Positions 1 to 7,766 of a stretch of DNA of 64,000 nucleotides are shown here, in pieces. Location of the stretch: assembly GCF_017939705.1 (NCBI RefSeq), contig NZ_JAGKSQ010000004.1, positions 124,001 through 188,000 on the forward strand, given 5' to 3'. The stretch comes from Halalkalibacter suaedae (GTDB lineage Bacteria > Bacillota > Bacilli > Bacillales > Bacillaceae_D). The position numbers and the translations under genes were made by a program. Within the stretch, counting starts at the first letter, position 1; every line of letters begins with the position of its first letter. The notes beneath the pieces are model-generated. The model searched no databases, was not told where the DNA came from, and saw only the letters and a program-made list of their open reading frames with translations.

Positions 1-35
1 TGATTCTCTTTAAGGAGCTAGGCGAAAAGCTTTAA
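1..35 (+). CDS. C-terminal end of an unidentified protein (partial)
   Basis: Reading in frame from base 3 gives the plausible C-terminal tail ILFKELGEKL followed by TAA at 33-35. The rest lies outside the window, so no function can be given. It ends 17 bases before the next gene, which suggests the two are co-transcribed. The evidence is only an open frame of ten codons with protein-like composition, so this is tentative. Confidence 0.35.
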   Translation, partial: ILFKELGEKL

Positions 36-52
36 GAAGGGAGTTGATTAAA

Positions 53-220
53 ATGAGATGCGGGTCGAAATGTTTTCTTGTTGAACTAGAAGTGGATGGA
101 GAGATGCATCGAAAGTCAGTTAATGCTAGAACACAGGTTGACGCCAGAAAAACGATACGAGTTGAATATGGAGTTGGTGCTCAGATCATATCTGTTAAAG
201 AGGAGAAAAGAGACAAATGA
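53..220 (+). CDS. Small conserved-looking protein, 55 aa, unknown function
   Basis: A 55-residue protein starts at ATG 53 behind a clear AAGAAGGGAG ribosome binding site at about 35-44 and ends at TGA 218-220, just before a terminator. It begins MRCGSKCFLVELEVDGE and is rich in basic residues in the middle (KSVNARTQVDARKTIRVEYG). The alternating hydrophobic pattern looks like a small beta-alpha fold and there is no membrane segment. I recall similar short cytoplasmic proteins in Bacillus but cannot name a family. It probably ends the operon whose upstream gene finishes at base 35. Confidence 0.6.
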   Translation: MRCGSKCFLVELEVDGEMHRKSVNARTQVDARKTIRVEYGVGAQIISVKEEKRDK

Positions 221-236
221 TTTTTATATACCAATG

Positions 237-262
237 GCAACCTTCTCAGAGGGTTGCTTTTT
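237..262 (+). terminator. Intrinsic terminator
   Basis: GCAACC at 237-242 pairs with GGTTGC at 252-257 and is followed by TTTTT at 258-262. It closes the small gene ending at 220. Confidence 0.75.
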
Positions 263-446
263 GTGATGATTTATTTAAATTATTTAACTATCCTAACATG
301 TGTATCTGTTGACTCTCATGAGATACAGGCTACAAGATAAGCACTAAGAAAGTTTAGAGAAAATCTTGTTTTTGATTCTATGTTTAAACATATGTAACTC
401 GTGGAAAGGCAGTAGTGACACACATATATAGAAAGAGGGGATAGTA

Positions 447-1172
447 ATGAGTAAGAAAAATTTATTTATTGCAGGTGTTGTTTGTTCTACTTTTCTTCTA
501 GCAGCGTGTAATAATGAAGAGGAAGCTGTTGAAGAAATCACAGAAGAGGTTACAGAAGAGACTACAGAAGAGTCTGTTTCATCTGAGACGACAGAGGCAG
601 AAATTGTGGAGTCAGATGCAGTGGTTGCTACAGTTAATGGCGAAGAAATTACAGGAAGTAAGTACAATGATATGTATAGCCAAACATTACTGATGTTTCA
701 ACAGAATGGACAGGATGCAACAGATGAGGCAATGGTACAGGAGCAGACATTAAGTAGATTAATTGAACAAGAATTACTTATGCAGGAAGTTGAGACGTTA
801 GGTATTGAAGCACCTAGTTCAGAAATTGAGGAGCGTTTAGAGCAGATTAAATCTCAGTTTGAGAATGAAGAACAATTTGAAGAACAGCTTGCCCAGCTAG
901 ATTTAACAGAGCAAGCACTTGAAGATCAACTTGCCTATGAAATTCGGGTAAATAAATATATCGAACAAGAGGTACCGGAAGTAGAAATAGATGAAAATGA
1001 AGTTCAAGCATATTACGATCAATTAGTCAGTCAGCAAGGTGAACAGGTTCCTGCCTTAGAGGAGGTAAGAGACCAAATCGAAGAAGTATTAATGAACCAG
1101 AGAAGACAAACGAATTTTGCTTCTATGATTGAAATTCTAAAAGAAGAGAGTGAGATTGAGACTCTAATTTAA
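447..1172 (+). CDS. SurA_N/PrsA-like lipoprotein chaperone without a PPIase domain
   Basis: This is a 241-residue exported lipoprotein. The signal peptide ends in the lipobox LLAAC, with Cys21 as the predicted lipidation site. Residues about 22-58 are an extremely acidic Glu/Thr/Ser linker. Then comes a SurA_N/PrsA-type module: VVATVNGEEITGSKYNDMY, where foldases begin with 'A.VNGe.It', followed by long helices with QTLSRLIEQELLMQE. The family foldase PrsA is about 280-300 residues and carries a central parvulin domain; no parvulin signature is visible here. It is therefore likely a holdase-type chaperone at the outer membrane face rather than an isomerase. The AGAGGGG ribosome binding site before ATG 447 supports the start. 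It appears to be monocistronic, with a terminator directly behind it. Confidence 0.8.
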   Translation: MSKKNLFIAGVVCSTFLLAACNNEEEAVEEITEEVTEETTEESVSSETTEAEIVESDAVVATVNGEEITGSKYNDMYSQTLLMFQQNGQDATDEAMVQEQTLSRLIEQELLMQEVETLGIEAPSSEIEERLEQIKSQFENEEQFEEQLAQLDLTEQALEDQLAYEIRVNKYIEQEVPEVEIDENEVQAYYDQLVSQQGEQVPALEEVRDQIEEVLMNQRRQTNFASMIEILKEESEIETLI

Positions 1173-1184
1173 TGTTTTGTGTAA

Positions 1185-1220
1185 GGGAGTGGTGTCTGCT
1201 ATAAGGCACCGCTCCTTTTT
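1185..1220 (+). terminator. Intrinsic terminator
   Basis: GGAGTGGTG at 1186-1194 pairs with CACCGCTCC at 1207-1215, with one G-T pair, and runs into TTTTT at 1216-1220. It ends the SurA_N-like lipoprotein gene. Confidence 0.85.
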
Positions 1221-1322
1221 CTGTAGTTATTACTAAGTAGTATCGAATATTCAGGCTATTAATTCATTAGGTCATGACCCTCTAAAAACATTACTACTAT
1301 CATCCAAAAGACTAATAATAAG

Positions 1323-1418
1323 TTAATTTAGTTCAATTATTTTAGCATTCTGGCTCTGTAATTTCGAAAATTGCCATAAACAAACAACTAGTATAATGAC
1401 CAAAACCATAAAAACCAT
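1323..1418 (-). CDS. Tiny membrane peptide, 31 aa
   Basis: On the minus strand an ATG at 1418-1416, preceded by an AGGTGA-like ribosome binding site at about 1424-1429, opens a 31-codon frame ending in TAA at 1325-1323. The peptide begins MVFMVLVIILVVCLWQFSKL and ends in a polar tail SQNAKIIELN. One hydrophobic segment of about 14 residues with a short cytoplasmic tail is typical of small membrane regulators or type I toxin-like peptides, but no family is recognised. Its upstream region holds three spaced TGTTC-containing repeats. The reality of the gene rests on the ribosome binding site and the peptide's composition alone. Confidence 0.5.
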   Translation of the reverse strand: MVFMVLVIILVVCLWQFSKLQSQNAKIIELN

Positions 1419-1450
1419 TTTATTCACCTCAAATGTGATTCTCTATAATT

Positions 1451-1620
1451 GTTCTGATAATTTTCTAATATGCTGTAATAACAATGTATTATCGCATAAA
1501 TTACATAGCTGTTCGAAAGATAATCATACTCGCTTCATAAACTATTTGAACATCCTACTAGTATGTTTGCATAACTGTTCAAATGATTTCCTTAGGTAGG
1601 AGAACAGAAACGAAATGTTC
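1451..1620. repeat. Spaced TGTTC direct repeats upstream of the tiny membrane peptide
   Basis: Copies related to CTGTTCaAA-gAT occur with GTTC at 1451, 1511 and 1577, and a fourth shorter GTTC at 1617. TTTGAACA at about 1542-1549 and TGTTCAAA at 1576-1583 also form a perfect 8-bp inverted pair. The spacing is 60 and 66 bp. I could not match these to LexA boxes, which need GAAC-N4-GTTC. They may be operator sites for the minus-strand peptide. Confidence 0.35.
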
Positions 1621-1629
1621 AATTAAAAG

Positions 1630-2883
1630 CTAACGAATGCACTCTTCAATAAAATCAACTGTATCCTTGATGCCTTCCTCTTGTGCAATTCGTTCTGACA
1701 GTGCTATCGCATTAGAAGTCAGTTCCTGGTTATTTACTAGTTCTTGTATTCTAGTTACAAATGCTTCAACGGTCATATCCTTTTCTCTTAGTGGTGCAGT
1801 CGATAAATGTAGGTCATGCATTCGTTTTGCCCAGAAAGGCTGATCCCCCGAAAACGGGCAGATAATCATTGGCTTTCCAGCCTTTAACACTGCAGCAGTG
1901 GTACCGGCACCACCATGATGAACGACTCCTGACGTTCTTTTAAACAACCACGAGTGTGGTATAGACTGAACGGAATGGATATGAGCTTTAGTCTTTTTCG
2001 TATCCATTCCACTCCAACCAGTGATAAATAAGCCTCGTTGACCTATGATCTCTAAAGCTTCTTCAAGCATTGCTTTTATTTTGTAAGGATTTTTTAAAGG
2101 CATACTGCTAAAACTTATTGCTATTGGTGGTGGACCTATTTCAAGGAAATGTAACAAATCGGTAGGTGGTTCCCAATCTATTTTATCCTCTAAAAACCAG
2201 AAGCCTGACATCGAAACACTACCATTCCAATTTGGGTCAAAGGGAATTATTTCAGGACTGCACCCATAGAGAACAGGAATCGGTTTATTATGTAGGGTTA
2301 AATCATTGGTAAATAGGTTTCGTTTCTTATTCAAACCTAATGTTTCTCGTCTCCAGTTATTAATAAGTTTAAAGAAACTTGCCATAAACAATCGATTGGC
2401 TTTAAAACTAATTTCATTCACCCATCCGAAGTTAAATGAAACTGGTAGGGCGGGATTTGAGAACAAACGAGTAGGCGCAATCGCCGGGATTGGGTGAGCA
2501 ACGAATACAGGAACACCAAGCTTTTCGGCAATATCATAACCCCCGAAAGCCTTCGGATGATAAATGATCAAATCTGCATCTCTAGAAGAAGCCCATAAAT
2601 CATCTAACATTCGTTCCATCATAGGTATGATCATCGTTTTCATGTTTTTAACGATTTCAATCGGATTGCCACCCATCATTTTTTTCCCTTCCTCAGACTG
2701 CGTTAATTCGAGGTAATCAATAGTGACAGGCGAAAAGATTAGTCCGTTGTCTTCAACAAAACGTTTAAAGTTTTTTCCGGTGCAGATTGTAACATGATAA
2801 CCCCGGTCAACAAGCTCCTTTCCAAGAGCAACAAAAGGTTGTACATCGCCTCTAGTGCCAACTGTCAAAATAGTTATATTCAT
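1630..2883 (-). CDS. Family 1 glycosyltransferase (UDP-glucosyltransferase, MGT/sterol-glucosyltransferase type)
   Basis: This enzyme transfers a sugar from an NDP-sugar to a hydrophobic acceptor such as a lipid, macrolide or flavonoid. It has the two-domain GT-B layout. The N-terminal acceptor domain opens with TVGTRGDVQPFVALGKEL (about residues 8-25). The C-terminal donor domain carries the signature HHGGAGTTAAVLKAGKP followed by GDQPFWAKR near residues 325-360, the nucleotide-sugar site of GT1 enzymes such as sterol 3-beta-glucosyltransferases and glycopeptide Gtfs. At 417 residues it is full length. Two consecutive ATG codons occur; GGAGG lies 3 bases from the first and 6 from the second, so I place the start at 2883. 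There is no biosynthetic cluster next to it, so the acceptor is unknown. Confidence 0.85.
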   Translation of the reverse strand: MNITILTVGTRGDVQPFVALGKELVDRGYHVTICTGKNFKRFVEDNGLIFSPVTIDYLELTQSEEGKKMMGGNPIEIVKNMKTMIIPMMERMLDDLWASSRDADLIIYHPKAFGGYDIAEKLGVPVFVAHPIPAIAPTRLFSNPALPVSFNFGWVNEISFKANRLFMASFFKLINNWRRETLGLNKKRNLFTNDLTLHNKPIPVLYGCSPEIIPFDPNWNGSVSMSGFWFLEDKIDWEPPTDLLHFLEIGPPPIAISFSSMPLKNPYKIKAMLEEALEIIGQRGLFITGWSGMDTKKTKAHIHSVQSIPHSWLFKRTSGVVHHGGAGTTAAVLKAGKPMIICPFSGDQPFWAKRMHDLHLSTAPLREKDMTVEAFVTRIQELVNNQELTSNAIALSERIAQEEGIKDTVDFIEECIR

Positions 2884-2999
2884 CATCTACCTCCAGTTTA
2901 ATCCTTTACCATACAGTCCCTTTTATTCTATTGGAACAGCTTTTGCTTAGTATATCAAGTCAATTAGGGGCCGATGGACGAATGCTGAGATGAGCTCTG

Positions 3000-3041
3000 T
3001 AAAAAAAGTTGCCCAAAAAGAATCGGATTCTTTTCAGGCTT
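3000..3041 (-). terminator. Intrinsic terminator of the threonyl-tRNA synthetase gene
   Basis: On the minus strand a GCC-T-GAAAAGAATC arm pairs with GATTCTTTTT-G-GGC (between about 3012 and 3038) and leads into a run of seven T (3007-3001). It lies directly after the TGA of the synthetase gene. Confidence 0.8.
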
Positions 3042-3056
3042 TTAATCTTGATAATC

Positions 3057-4268
3057 TCAACTAAGATGATGAATCTCCTTAACAAACCTTTTAATTGTAT
3101 CTTGTATGCTCATACTACCTAGGTTTCCTTGTTTTCGTTGTCGTAATGCTAAGGATTGATTTTCCATTTCTTTATCACCAATCACAAGCATATAAGGAAT
3201 CTTCTGTTTTTCAGCTTCTCTAATCTTCAATCCCATTTTCTCTGTTCTGTAGTCAACTTCGACACGTATTCCTGCTGACTCAAAATGTGATCTCACCTCA
3301 TTGGCAAAAGCTGCATGTGCGTCAGAAATAGGAATGATCTTTGCTTGGACTGGTGCGAGCCAGAGAGGGAAGTCTCCAGCGAAATGTTCAATTAAAATCG
3401 CCATAAATCGTTCAACAGAACCCAAAATCGCTCGATGAATCATAACGGGCTGCTGTAATTTATTATCTTCATCAACATATGCACAATTAAATTTTTCTGG
3501 CATTTGGAAATCTAATTGGACAGTTCCGCATTGCCAGTTTCTTCCGAGAGAATCTAATATATGAAAATCGATCTTTGGACCATAAAAAGCCCCATCACCA
3601 GCATTAATTTGATAATTCACTTTCTTCATGTTCAAAACAGACTCCAAGGCTAATTCGGCCATATCCCAAATTTCCACAGAACCCATATACTCTTCGGGTC
3701 TTGTCGAAAGTTCTACCCTATACTCAAACCCAAAGTAGGAATAAAACTCATCAATTAATACAAGTATTCGCTCGAGTTCTGATTCGATCTGATCAACCCG
3801 AACAAACAAATGTGCGTCGTCCTGAGTAAACGAGCGAACCCTTAATAGCCCATTTAAAGAGCCTGATAGTTCATGTCTGTGGACTAAGCCAAGCTCTGCA
3901 TAACGAATAGGGAGCTCTCGATAGCTTCGTCGTTTGCTATTGAAAATTAGTATTGCACCAGGGCAGTTCATTGGCTTGATGGCATAATTTTGATTATCAA
4001 CGTTGGAAAAATACATATTTTCATGATAGTGATTCCAATGACCTGATTGCTCCCAGAGCTCCTGTTTCAGCATGACAGGTGTTTTGATTTCCTGGTAGCC
4101 TGCAGTTTGATGCTTTTTTCTCCACAGATTTTCCAGTTCATTTCGAATGATCATTCCATTCGGTAAGAAAAAAGGCATGCCTGGAGCCTCTTCCATTGAA
4201 GTGAAAAGTTCTAATTCTTGACCCAACCTTCTATGATTTCTTCTTTCAGCTTCCACTTGTTTAGACAT
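3057..4268 (-). CDS. Threonyl-tRNA synthetase lacking TGS and editing domains
   Basis: A class II synthetase that charges tRNA-Thr. The 403 residues contain only the catalytic core and the anticodon-binding domain. The zinc ligands of the ThrRS active site are visible as Cys102 (in KPMNCPGA), His153 (in QDDAHLF) and His278 (in VMIHRAILGS). Motif 2 is RHELSG...GLLRVRSF (about 131-147) and motif 3 is HRAILGSVERFMAILIEH. Normal bacterial ThrRS is about 640 residues, with TGS and serine-editing domains in front; both are absent. The start at ATG 4268 has AGGAGG at the right distance; the frame stays open further upstream but only through the terminator of the leader. Two tandem T-boxes control it, as in thrZ of B. 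subtilis (three there). It is probably a starvation-induced or inhibitor-tolerant paralogue of a housekeeping thrS elsewhere. Confidence 0.9.
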   Translation of the reverse strand: MSKQVEAERRNHRRLGQELELFTSMEEAPGMPFFLPNGMIIRNELENLWRKKHQTAGYQEIKTPVMLKQELWEQSGHWNHYHENMYFSNVDNQNYAIKPMNCPGAILIFNSKRRSYRELPIRYAELGLVHRHELSGSLNGLLRVRSFTQDDAHLFVRVDQIESELERILVLIDEFYSYFGFEYRVELSTRPEEYMGSVEIWDMAELALESVLNMKKVNYQINAGDGAFYGPKIDFHILDSLGRNWQCGTVQLDFQMPEKFNCAYVDEDNKLQQPVMIHRAILGSVERFMAILIEHFAGDFPLWLAPVQAKIIPISDAHAAFANEVRSHFESAGIRVEVDYRTEKMGLKIREAEKQKIPYMLVIGDKEMENQSLALRQRKQGNLGSMSIQDTIKRFVKEIHHLS

Positions 4269-4302
4269 TGTAATCCTCCTCAATTTTGTTTGAATTAAAT
4301 AT

Positions 4303-4558
4303 AAAAAAGACCGCACTCTTCCCAATAAAAGGGACGAGTACGGTCGTGGTTCCACCCTGATTCCATAAAACTAATACGTCTTATGCTCAGAAAGATAACG
4401 GATTTACCGATTATAGATACTTTGATTGAACATTTCCCTATAATAGCTCAAAGGTGGTAAACCACTCACATTTCTTCAGGGTTCTCAGCCACCGACCCTG
4501 TTCTCTGTAAAGGAAATATTTGAATGATTCGTGTCCTTTTCAACGCCTAACTATTTCA
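4303..4558 (-). promoter_or_regulatory. T-box riboswitch, gene-proximal unit (Thr specifier ACC)
   Basis: The minus strand carries a complete T-box leader. The T-box core GGTGGAACCACG is at 4356-4345, the terminator hairpin GACCGTACTCGTCCC/GGGAAGAGTGCGGTC at 4345-4309 and its T-run at 4308-4303. The specifier region reads ACC ACC TTTGAGC; ACC at 4458-4456 is a Thr codon, agreeing with the downstream gene. It senses uncharged tRNA-Thr and causes antitermination. Confidence 0.9.
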
Positions 4559-4566
4559 TTTCTAAT

Positions 4567-4830
4567 AAAAAAAGACCGTACTCCTCCCAATAAAAGGGAC
4601 GAGTACGGTCGTGGTTCCACCCTGATTCCATAAAACAAATGCGTCTTATGCTCAGAAAGATAACGGATTTACCTATTATAGATACTCTGATTGAACATTT
4701 CCCTATAATAGCTCGAAGGTGGTAAACCATTCACATTTCTTCAGGGTTCTCAGCCAATGACCCTTTTCTCTGTAAAGAAATAAATTGAATGATTCATGTC
4801 CTTTTCATAGCTTGATTAAATATCGATTAT
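4567..4830 (-). promoter_or_regulatory. T-box riboswitch, promoter-proximal unit (Thr specifier ACC)
   Basis: A second, nearly identical leader copy lies upstream. The core GGTGGAACCACG is at 4621-4610, the terminator hairpin at 4610-4574, the T-run at 4573-4567 and the specifier ACC at 4723-4721, followed by ACCTTCGAGC. Two terminators in series mean both must be antiterminated, which sharpens the response to threonine starvation. Confidence 0.9.
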
Positions 4831-4841
4831 TATTGCTGATA

Positions 4842-4870
4842 ACATTATTACACATACTGGAAAATGTCAA
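4842..4870 (-). promoter_or_regulatory. Promoter of the T-box/thrRS transcript
   Basis: TTGACA (4870-4865) and a TAATGT -10 element (4847-4842) are separated by 17 bases on the minus strand. They sit immediately upstream of the first T-box leader. Confidence 0.65.
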
Positions 4871-5068
4871 GCGGGTTATTATACAGTAAAATTACCCTAT
4901 TCAATGATTAATGATTGAATACTGAGCATTTCAGTTTTTTATAAGTTACTAGAATCTTCGAGTGTTTGTAACAAAAAAGTAAATTAATGTTAAAATAAAA
5001 CAATAAACAGTAAAAAACTAGTCGTGGTAGGTAGCAAAAATTTTTGGAGTAACTAAGGAGGTAGCATA

Positions 5069-5353
5069 ATGAGTCAACATCTGGTATTCATAGCAATCAT
5101 CCTCTTTGTATTAGCTTATTTTGTCGGTGTTAAGAAGAAAACTTGGCTATTGACTGGTTATAACCAAAGACGTGTTAAAGATCAAGATAGGTTGGCAAAT
5201 CTTGTAGGTTCTTATAATTTTGTAATGGGTATGATTATGCTTGGTGGTTCTTTCATTAACCATCCAGATACCCAAGTATTAATTCCTATTTTAGTAATTG
5301 GTTATGTGATTCTGCTCGGTTATGTAAACACAAAAATGGTTGATTCGCAGTGA
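5069..5353 (+). CDS. DUF3784-type small membrane protein
   Basis: A 94-residue protein with three hydrophobic segments (about 5-20, 47-63 and 68-86). After the first comes the conserved-looking cytoplasmic stretch VKKKTWLLTGYNQRRVKDQD, which matches the DUF3784 family as I know it (a 'GVKK..WLLsGyN' pattern). The family has no established function. AAGGAGG lies 8 bases before ATG 5069, so the start is secure. The next genes are also small exported or membrane proteins on the same strand, but nothing links them in function. Confidence 0.75.
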   Translation: MSQHLVFIAIILFVLAYFVGVKKKTWLLTGYNQRRVKDQDRLANLVGSYNFVMGMIMLGGSFINHPDTQVLIPILVIGYVILLGYVNTKMVDSQ

Positions 5354-5414
5354 AGTTCAAGGATTTTGATTAGAGTAAATCTTCTCCAAACGTCTTAACT
5401 GTAGGATGATAAAA

Positions 5415-5690
5415 ATGAAAAAAATTAATCTCATTATTTTATTTATCTTGTCGCTTTACATTTTAACCGGTTGCCAAAATGCGAATCCGAACATAACTGT
5501 AGAAGAAGCGGAAACCATTGTCGTTGAAAAACATACTGTCGACATAGGCGAAGTTGAAATAGTATCAATAAGTCACAAAAGAGGTAAGTATATTGTAGAG
5601 TGGGAAAATACAGATAACTGTGAAAATGGTGTTGATCATATTGATGACCAGAGCGGTGGATATATTAAAGGCGAGACAACCATTTGTTAA
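5415..5690 (+). CDS. Small lipoprotein, 91 aa, unknown function
   Basis: The signal peptide MKKINLIILFILSLYILTGC ends in the lipobox LTGC, so the mature protein is a membrane-anchored lipoprotein of about 70 residues. The mature part starts near NPNITVEEAETIVVEKH, resembling the helix of PepSY-like or YpeB-like small lipoproteins, and holds two Cys (near NCENG and at the C-terminus) that could form a disulfide. An ATG at 5406 overlaps the weak AGGAT ribosome binding site, so ATG 5415 is preferred. The function is unknown. Confidence 0.65.
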   Translation: MKKINLIILFILSLYILTGCQNANPNITVEEAETIVVEKHTVDIGEVEIVSISHKRGKYIVEWENTDNCENGVDHIDDQSGGYIKGETTIC

Positions 5691-5741
5691 ATTGTTGAAT
5701 GGTGCTTCTTCTGAATTTATCAAAACAAGGGAGGGGAAGTT

Positions 5742-5954
5742 GTGAGTAAACCCTTTTGGATACCACTAATAGTTGCATTTGGAACGATGGCTTTGCTTTA
5801 TTCAATAGGCATTATAGCTAATGAAAAACTTCTTATCATGAAACTCTCACCCTCTTATACTGAGATATCCCTCGTACCAATCATTATTGGTATATTGATA
5901 GGATTTATAACCGAGAGAATGATAAAAAATAGATCTAAAAAGTATAAGTATTAA
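5742..5954 (+). CDS. Two-helix membrane protein, 70 aa
   Basis: The gene starts with GTG at 5742 behind GGGAGGGGAAG. It encodes two hydrophobic segments (about residues 5-25 and 43-60) joined by a short loop, and ends in a very basic tail, RMIKNRSKKYKY, which should face the cytoplasm. No family is recognised. It lies between a lipoprotein gene and an APH-fold kinase gene on the same strand. Confidence 0.55.
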   Translation: MSKPFWIPLIVAFGTMALLYSIGIIANEKLLIMKLSPSYTEISLVPIIIGILIGFITERMIKNRSKKYKY

Positions 5955-6025
5955 TATAGCATTCAATTTTAGATGACTTTGGACATGAAAATGTTCTGTA
6001 TTAAGCATTGTGAGGAGTAGGTAGA

Positions 6026-7042
6026 ATGACAGCGGCTGCTGAATTTGATTATCTAATTAACTATTTTTTTGATGACAACGTACCACAGGTAATATATGAA
6101 GGAAAAAGTGGATATAACAATACGACTCGTTACCTTGAACGAGATAGAAAGAAATATATTATTCGTATCTATGAGACGCATCAGGAGGAATCGAAGGTTA
6201 AGGTGGAACATGAGCTCCTATTGAAACTAGCTGAAGATCCTGAACGTCCTTTCCAGATTCCTATACCAGTCTGCAAGGAAGGTAATTCCTTAGTTCGTTT
6301 GCCATCAAATAAAATTGGATGCTTGTATCACTATATCGAAGGAGATAACCCAGTTTTTGATCGAGCTGACGTGCTCTTTTCGTTTGGACAAAGTACAGGG
6401 TATTTATTGCATGCATTAGAAAAGATCAAGCTGAATCAGCCTCTAGTGTACCGTCCATATTATGAGATCGAATATGCTCATCCTAATTGTCCTATAGAAA
6501 AAGTAGAAGCTTGGTGTAGTCAGCCACCTGACTATTTCAAAAGATACATAAAGGAGCTTTCATGGGTGTCATCTGAGCTAGTTGATTTTCAGAGGTTCAC
6601 CCCACAACTTAAGAGACTTCCCCATCAAATGATCCATGGAGATTTAAACGAGTCGAATGTTCTCGTAGGTGCAGATAATAAAATAAATGCTATTCTTGAT
6701 TTTGAATTTGCTACATGGGATCTTCGAATAATGGAAGTCGCTGTTTGTATATCAGAAATCATGTCTGAGGAACCAAATGAAAACATTTATCTTGATAAAA
6801 TCAAACACTTTTTCGATGGCTTAGGAAATACGGGGACGTTTACAAATCCTGAACTTGAGGCATTACCTGTGCTCGTTCTACTTCGCAGGTTAGATGTATT
6901 TCTACACTTTTTAGGCAGATACCAAGATGGACTAGATGATGCCTCGGTGCTTGAGGAACAAATTATTAAGGTAGCTACTTATGAAAACTGGTTAACTAGT
7001 AGAGCGGAAAAAGTAGTGAGATTATTGAGACGAGCTGAGTAG
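6026..7042 (+). CDS. Aminoglycoside phosphotransferase/homoserine kinase-fold small-molecule kinase
   Basis: A soluble 338-residue ATP-dependent kinase of the APH/ChoK fold. The Brenner-type catalytic motif is MIHGDLNESNVLV (about residues 205-217), with the metal-binding loop ILDFEFATWDLR (about 227-238). The N-lobe contains the nucleotide-binding beta hairpin YEGKSGYNNTTRYL. This is the arrangement in aminoglycoside phosphotransferases, homoserine kinase II and spore-coat CotS-like proteins; the substrate cannot be told from sequence. GAGGAG lies close before ATG 6026. An AadK-like gene lies 2 kb downstream, so a role in antibiotic modification is possible but not shown. Confidence 0.8.
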   Translation: MTAAAEFDYLINYFFDDNVPQVIYEGKSGYNNTTRYLERDRKKYIIRIYETHQEESKVKVEHELLLKLAEDPERPFQIPIPVCKEGNSLVRLPSNKIGCLYHYIEGDNPVFDRADVLFSFGQSTGYLLHALEKIKLNQPLVYRPYYEIEYAHPNCPIEKVEAWCSQPPDYFKRYIKELSWVSSELVDFQRFTPQLKRLPHQMIHGDLNESNVLVGADNKINAILDFEFATWDLRIMEVAVCISEIMSEEPNENIYLDKIKHFFDGLGNTGTFTNPELEALPVLVLLRRLDVFLHFLGRYQDGLDDASVLEEQIIKVATYENWLTSRAEKVVRLLRRAE

Positions 7043-7084
7043 AACTCAAGAAAATTATAGATGATTTAAGGCAGGTGAGAATCT

Positions 7085-7507
7085 CTGAAAAAGATTATAT
7101 TGCCAATAATTTATGCAGGTGAATGGATTCTATTCCTGTATGTTTTTCTCTTTGTCACTGTATTTAATATGGCATATTACGCTAATACCCTTCTAATTGA
7201 TCTGCCATGGGAAGAGCCAATTGTTTTACCTATTGTAAATTCATCATTGGCTGTAGTAGGAACTGGTATCGTTTGCTTTTTATATATCAAGTTTTTAACA
7301 GGAAATAGGTTATATAAAAAATGTAAAGAAGTGATTTGGGGATTGTTATTTGGAGCAAACCTAGTATCATGTATTCTCTGGGTAGTGCTTAGTTATCCTG
7401 TTGGTTTGTCAAATAGTGAACGAACATTACTATTAATAGCTATTGTAGTTAGCTCTGTACTAACAATTCAGGTTATTAGAAAATTTCGAAATGAAAATAA
7501 GGAGTAG
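7085..7507 (+). CDS. Four-helix membrane protein with apparent CTG start
   Basis: The protein has about 140 residues and four predicted membrane segments (near residues 10-30, 45-67, 82-105 and 113-130 from the CTG). The only conventional start is TTG 7100, which has no ribosome binding site. AGGTGA at 7073-7078 lies six bases before CTG 7085, which would give the typical N-terminus MKKIILPIIYAGEW; a TGA at 7076-7078 blocks any earlier start. I therefore place the start at CTG. No family is recognised. It follows the kinase gene by 42 bases and may share its transcript. Confidence 0.6.
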   Translation: MKKIILPIIYAGEWILFLYVFLFVTVFNMAYYANTLLIDLPWEEPIVLPIVNSSLAVVGTGIVCFLYIKFLTGNRLYKKCKEVIWGLLFGANLVSCILWVVLSYPVGLSNSERTLLLIAIVVSSVLTIQVIRKFRNENKE

Positions 7508-7766
7508 ACATTTTTTCACAAAGGCATAAGGTGTGGACGTTATTCTACATAGGTGTCGAGGATAAATACTAAACTAGTCAATCTGTATTGTAGAATTGGA
7601 AAAATGAAACCGGTTTATATTGTCAGTCGTAATCAATATCGTAAGAAGGTTAATTAGGGAAGAGATTGTTAATTCTATTATTATTGTTACGAGTCCCACA
7701 TGTATTATTCTAAAATATCAAGAAAATCCAACTAGAGAGTAAGCCAATATATATAATTGGGGAGAG

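Noticed and set aside
1396-1599. 67-codon plus-strand frame with repeated NCSD-like units
   Set aside because: The repeats in the peptide simply mirror the TGTTC DNA repeats; there is no ribosome binding site, and the composition is unlike a folded protein.
1451-1620. LexA (SOS) boxes in the GTTC/GAAC-rich region
   Set aside because: The Bacillus LexA box needs GAAC and GTTC four bases apart; no pair in the region has that spacing.
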